Below are positions 5,193 to 7,976 of a DNA stretch of 7,976 nt, piece by piece. Position 1 is the first letter of the stretch. Each line of letters starts with the position of its first letter. The position numbers and the translations under genes are program-made. Under the pieces are notes generated by a model, which was not told the DNA's origin, searched no databases, and worked only from the letters and a program-made list of their open reading frames with translations. Source of the DNA: Clostridiales bacterium (lineage in GTDB: Bacteria > Bacillota > Clostridia > Christensenellales > Aristaeellaceae); NCBI GenBank assembly GCA_012522875.1, contig JAAYJP010000080.1, positions 1 to 7,976 of the forward strand, written 5' to 3'.

Positions 5193-5963
5193 ATCCGCGC
5201 CAATTACCACACCCACACCACCCGCTGCAAACACGCCCAGGGCAGCGACCGGGAATATGTCAAAGCCGCCATCCAGGGCGGCTTCAGCCGCCTGGGCTTC
5301 TCTGACCATTGCCCCTGGCCGTATCCTGGCGGCTTTGTCTCCCCCACCCGCATGGACATGGATGAGCTGGCAGGCTATGTGCAGTCCGTGAGGGCGCTCG
5401 GGGGTGCCCACGCCGGGGGGATTGAGATTTTCCTGGGGCTTGAGGTAGAGCACTACCCGGAACACCTGGGCTGGCTTCTTGAGATGAGGCAGGCCCACCA
5501 AATCGATTACCTGATACTGGGCAGCCATTATGACAGCCGGTTTGAGGAAATCTATTACGGCAAGGTTTCCAGCCCGGAGCATGTGAAGGATTACGCCAGG
5601 CTGACCGTGGACGGCATCAAAAGCGGCCTGTATGGCTGCCTGGCCCACCCGGACCTCTTCCTGCAGGCCTACATGGCCTTTGATGACACCTGCAAAAAAG
5701 CCTCCCGGGACATCTGCCAGGCCGCCCGGGACATGGGCCTGCCCCTGGAATACAACCTCTCCGGCTTCTACAACACCCGCCGCCGCCGGGGCGGCCTGGG
5801 CTACCCCTGCCTGGATTTCTGGCAGATCGCGGCGGAAGAAGGCTGCAGCGCCATCATCGGCATCGACGCCCACAGCCCCGAGAGAATGCTGGATGCCCCG
5901 CTGTATGACCTGGCCCGCCAGCACCTAAGGGCGCTGGAAATCCGGGAAGTGACCCGCCTGTAG
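5193..5963 (+). CDS. PHP-domain phosphoesterase (histidinol-phosphatase-like), ATC start
   Basis: A 256-residue PHP-domain hydrolase, the size of HisJ-type histidinol phosphatases. It should be a cytoplasmic metal-dependent phosphoesterase that cuts phosphomonoesters at a multi-metal site. All PHP motifs are present: H6-T-H8 and His14 (RCKHA) at the N-terminus, FSDH (36-39), GLEVE (82-86), GSHY with His112, LAHPD with His152, and GIDAH with Asp225 and His227. The first canonical start is ATG 5352, which would lose HTH and the SDH motif. The ribosome-binding site AAGGAGG instead sets translation to begin at ATC 5193, giving MRANYHTHT, the normal family N-terminus. Either AUC is the true start or an ATG has been mutated or misread. 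The gene follows ugpB after a terminator; its substrate could be histidinol phosphate or a sugar or glycerol phosphate brought in by the importer. No his genes are in the window. Confidence 0.85.
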   Translation: MRANYHTHTTRCKHAQGSDREYVKAAIQGGFSRLGFSDHCPWPYPGGFVSPTRMDMDELAGYVQSVRALGGAHAGGIEIFLGLEVEHYPEHLGWLLEMRQAHQIDYLILGSHYDSRFEEIYYGKVSSPEHVKDYARLTVDGIKSGLYGCLAHPDLFLQAYMAFDDTCKKASRDICQAARDMGLPLEYNLSGFYNTRRRRGGLGYPCLDFWQIAAEEGCSAIIGIDAHSPERMLDAPLYDLARQHLRALEIREVTRL

Positions 5964-6016
5964 GAGACAGCGGCGCTGCCGGATTTGGCAACCCCGCCTC
6001 TAATTCGGGTAAAAGC

Positions 6017-6056
6017 AAAAAAAAACAGGGGTTGCCCCTTTGACCGGCGGCCCCTG
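6017..6056 (-). terminator. Terminator of the NAGPA lipoprotein gene
   Basis: On the minus strand CAGGGG (6056-6051) can pair with CCCCTG (6031-6026), followed by nine T (6025-6017). An inner alternative, GGGG-CAA-CCCC (6038-6028), is also possible. It starts about 17 bases after the stop at 6073. The plus-strand gene ending at 5963 has no clear terminator of its own beyond a few short GC hairpins without T-runs (about 5970-5996). Confidence 0.7.
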
Positions 6057-6072
6057 CTGATCCGTTTTCCTG

Positions 6073-7812
6073 TTATTTCACATTCTCGTTGTATCCGATG
6101 CCCATCACTTCGTTCTGGATGCGGGCGTTGTCCCTGACGCCGCTTTTGTCCAGCTGGTTCAATTGCTTGCCCATAAACACCATGGCGCTGGTCCAGCCGC
6201 CGTCCAGGTTGAAGGCGGTGGCGCAGCCCAGGTCCATAAACATTTGGCCCACCCGGCGGGTGGGGACGCCCAGGCTGCCCTTGATGCGCCCTTCCACGAT
6301 GACGGCAAAATAGTGGCCGGGCTGCACCATGCCGATGCCGGCCCGGGGCTGGTTGGTGTTGCCCAGGCGCTCATGGAAAGCGTTCATCTCCCCGTCCCGG
6401 ATGAGGTAGGGCCCGAAAGCCAGCACGTCCCGGGCACCCAGGGCCACCATTTCTTCGGCGGTTTTTTCGTTGGCGCGGAACACCTGCATATCCCCGTTTT
6501 CAAACAGGGCCAGCATATCCAGCGGCGGGTAGGCCTCCCTGCCCTCCCTGGGCGGCTTGTCAAAGAGGATGTCCCCATCCCGGATGATGACACCGATGGG
6601 ATAGCCGGTGCGGTTCTTGGCCATGGAGACGCGGTAGAGGTAATAATCCCCGTCCATGGAGAACACAAGCTGGTTGTTTTTGGCGATGTTGGCAGGCTTT
6701 TCCTTAAAGGCATCCCGGTTGACGGTGCGGTTCTCCGGGTCATGGTGCACCATGCGGAATCCGGGAGCGCCTTCCTTCAAATAGATCTCGGCAATGAGGA
6801 TATTCGACTGCATCTCCTCATCCCGCGTTTTGTCAATCATCACGCGCAGGGCCTGGTCGGCATAGCGCCAGACGCCTCCCGCCTCATCGATATGGACAAA
6901 AGCCTCCTCCCCCTCCGGAAGGAAACCCTCCGGGGTGAGGGCGGGAAAACCTTCCCGGCGCAGGTCCCCGGTCTTGGCCCAGCCTGTGGCGGGATTGGCT
7001 GCCGCCAGGCCGTCTTCCGGGATTCCCTCAGATAGCCCCTCCGTCCCGGGCACAGGCAAAGCAGGCAGGAGGGTTGCCCTGGCGGCGGCTGTTGGGTCAG
7101 GCGTGGCTTCTGACAGGGGCGAAAGCGTGTACGGATCCGCCATGCTGCCGCTGCCGCCGGCCACCCGGACCTTCCCCAGCGCCAGGGTGATCACCGGGCG
7201 CACGCCCAGGTCCTCGGCGGTGACACCCAAGTAGCCGATATTGCCTTCCAGCTTGGTGGTGAGGTGGGCAAAGTCCCGGCTGGCCGGGGTGCGGGTCCAG
7301 TAGGGGCTGTGCCCTTTGTGGCGGTAGAAAAACAAACCCCGGCTGTCTGCCCAGGGCGTGCCGGTGGCGCGGCGGCTTTCATCCGTGCCAAAACCCAGGC
7401 CCTTATCCTTGATGTCATCGCTGCTGGGCAGGCTCACCCGCCCCAGCCCGGGCATCTCCACAAGCGCCGCCGCTTCCGCGTCTGAAAAGGCCGCGGCGAT
7501 GAACGCACGATTCAGCCACCCGTTCAGGTCCGCCTCCTCCCAGCCGGGGTAGCCGAAGGCCACAGAATGCAGCCGGCTGACCTCGATGAGGTACTCCGAG
7601 AGGAGGTACACGCCCCCGCCATCTTCCCTCAGCGCCCGCCAGAGGATGGGCTTTTCGCTGCCGTCCTCCTCATAAGGGTAGCGGCCAAAGGCCACATACG
7701 TGTAGCCCGCCGCCTCATCATGGGGGTGAAACCAGTCGGCGCTTTCCGCCTGGGCACATCCTGCCAGGAGCGCCAGCAGGGCAAGCAGGGCCAGGAACCT
7801 TGTCTTTCGCAT
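6073..7812 (-). CDS. Lipoprotein with DUF6273 and phosphodiester glycosidase (NAGPA) domains
   Basis: A 579-residue surface lipoprotein. Residues 1-18 are a signal peptide with lipobox LLAG-Cys19. Residues about 37-212 match the DUF6273 pattern: VAFGRYPYEEDGSEKPILWRAL, YLLSEYLIEV, LNGWLNRAF, and the closing GVRPVITLAL followed by GSGSMADPYTL. A Pro/Ala/Glu-rich linker (about 230-300) leads to a C-terminal NAGPA domain (about 300-579): MDGDYYLYR, GYPIGVIIRDG, LAFGPYLIRDGEMN, RAGIGMVQPGHYFAVIVEGR and the signature FNLDGGWTS (534-542). NAGPA enzymes cleave sugar phosphodiesters; bacterial members act on surface polymers or are uncharacterised. The start at 7812 has GGAGG 6 bases upstream (7819-7823). 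An ATG at 7857 overlaps the -10 element and is excluded. The gene has its own promoter and terminator and is convergent with the PHP gene. A link to the Ugp-like importer is inferred from proximity. Confidence 0.85.
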   Translation of the reverse strand: MRKTRFLALLALLALLAGCAQAESADWFHPHDEAAGYTYVAFGRYPYEEDGSEKPILWRALREDGGGVYLLSEYLIEVSRLHSVAFGYPGWEEADLNGWLNRAFIAAAFSDAEAAALVEMPGLGRVSLPSSDDIKDKGLGFGTDESRRATGTPWADSRGLFFYRHKGHSPYWTRTPASRDFAHLTTKLEGNIGYLGVTAEDLGVRPVITLALGKVRVAGGSGSMADPYTLSPLSEATPDPTAAARATLLPALPVPGTEGLSEGIPEDGLAAANPATGWAKTGDLRREGFPALTPEGFLPEGEEAFVHIDEAGGVWRYADQALRVMIDKTRDEEMQSNILIAEIYLKEGAPGFRMVHHDPENRTVNRDAFKEKPANIAKNNQLVFSMDGDYYLYRVSMAKNRTGYPIGVIIRDGDILFDKPPREGREAYPPLDMLALFENGDMQVFRANEKTAEEMVALGARDVLAFGPYLIRDGEMNAFHERLGNTNQPRAGIGMVQPGHYFAVIVEGRIKGSLGVPTRRVGQMFMDLGCATAFNLDGGWTSAMVFMGKQLNQLDKSGVRDNARIQNEVMGIGYNENVK

Positions 7813-7856
7813 CCAAAACCTCCGAACAATGTGTGCACATCGTCTGCATTGGGCCA

Positions 7857-7885
7857 ATTGTAGCTTCAGGCCGGAGGGGTGTCAA
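7857..7885 (-). promoter_or_regulatory. Sigma-A promoter of the NAGPA lipoprotein gene
   Basis: On the minus strand TTGACA (7885-7880), a 17-base spacer and TACAAT (7862-7857): consensus -35 and a 5/6 match at -10. The predicted start near 7850 leaves a leader of about 38 bases. An ATTGG-G-CCAAT inverted repeat (7848-7858) overlaps the -10 and start site, and TGTGCACA (7832-7839) is an 8-base palindrome in the leader; either could be an operator. Confidence 0.8.
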
Positions 7886-7976
7886 CGCAAAGAAAGTCGG
7901 CGCCGGGTTTTTTCAGGCCATTTTTCGCCGCTTTTACCCTCCTTTCCGGCAGCCCGTCCATCCCGGAAGGCAGGAA

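Noticed and set aside
5073..5924. 283-codon minus-strand open frame opposite the PHP gene
   Set aside because: The plus strand carries all PHP metal motifs; the minus frame has a low-complexity Ala/Gly/Val-rich product and no domain.
5352..5963. PHP gene starting at the first ATG (203 residues)
   Set aside because: It would lack HTH, KH and SDH metal-binding motifs that are intact in the same frame upstream, and it has no Shine-Dalgarno site.
6163..7035. 290-codon plus-strand open frame opposite the NAGPA gene
   Set aside because: Antiparallel shadow of a gene with clear domain motifs, promoter and terminator.
7886..7976. Possible end of another minus-strand gene at the right edge, with a CGGCGCCG palindrome (7899-7906)
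   Set aside because: Several frames are open over this short stretch and none shows a recognisable sequence; the palindrome has no loop, so neither a gene nor a terminator can be supported.

Overview
The window looks like a chromosomal stretch from a high-GC member of the Firmicutes, probably a gut-type Clostridium relative of the Christensenellales or Oscillospirales kind. This is inferred from strong Shine-Dalgarno sites (AAAGGAGG, AAGGAGG), sigma-A type promoters (TTGACA-17-TACAAT; TTGAAA-17-TAGCAT with extended TG), GC-rich hairpin terminators with T-runs, a lipobox lipoprotein, and a DUF6273 domain typical of Clostridia. No mobile element, CRISPR array, tRNA or rRNA is visible. Genes fill nearly everything; no gap exceeds 200 bases.

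Layout. (1) 1-83: the last 26 codons of a plus-strand membrane protein. (2) 119-1683, minus strand, read right to left: a short-chain dehydrogenase, thioredoxin (trxA), then a small Cys-containing DUF2007-like protein. Terminators follow trxA and the small protein. (3) 1684-1860: a divergent promoter region with nested inverted repeats around the transporter promoter. (4) 1861-5002, plus strand: two inner-membrane permeases and a substrate-binding protein in the order A-E-B. They resemble the glycerol-3-phosphate/glycerophosphodiester importer UgpA, UgpE and UgpB. Six of seven UgpB ligand residues recalled from the E. coli protein are conserved and the seventh is a Glu-to-Asp change. A strong hairpin sits between ugpE and ugpB, and a strong terminator follows ugpB. 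No ATPase gene is present. (5) 5193-5963, plus strand: a PHP-family metal-dependent phosphoesterase whose only sensible start codon is ATC, preceded by a near-perfect ribosome-binding site. (6) 6073-7812, minus strand, convergent: a lipoprotein joining a DUF6273 domain to a NAGPA-type phosphodiester glycosidase domain, with its own near-consensus promoter and terminator.

How the genes may work together (inference): the right half has a phosphodiester theme. The surface lipoprotein could trim sugar phosphodiesters, the Ugp-like importer could bring in glycerophosphate compounds using a shared ATPase encoded elsewhere, and the PHP enzyme could remove phosphate inside the cell. The left half is ordinary housekeeping. 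The most notable observations are the ATC start, the conserved UgpB pocket in a protein without a lipobox, the intercistronic hairpin, and the DUF6273-NAGPA fusion.
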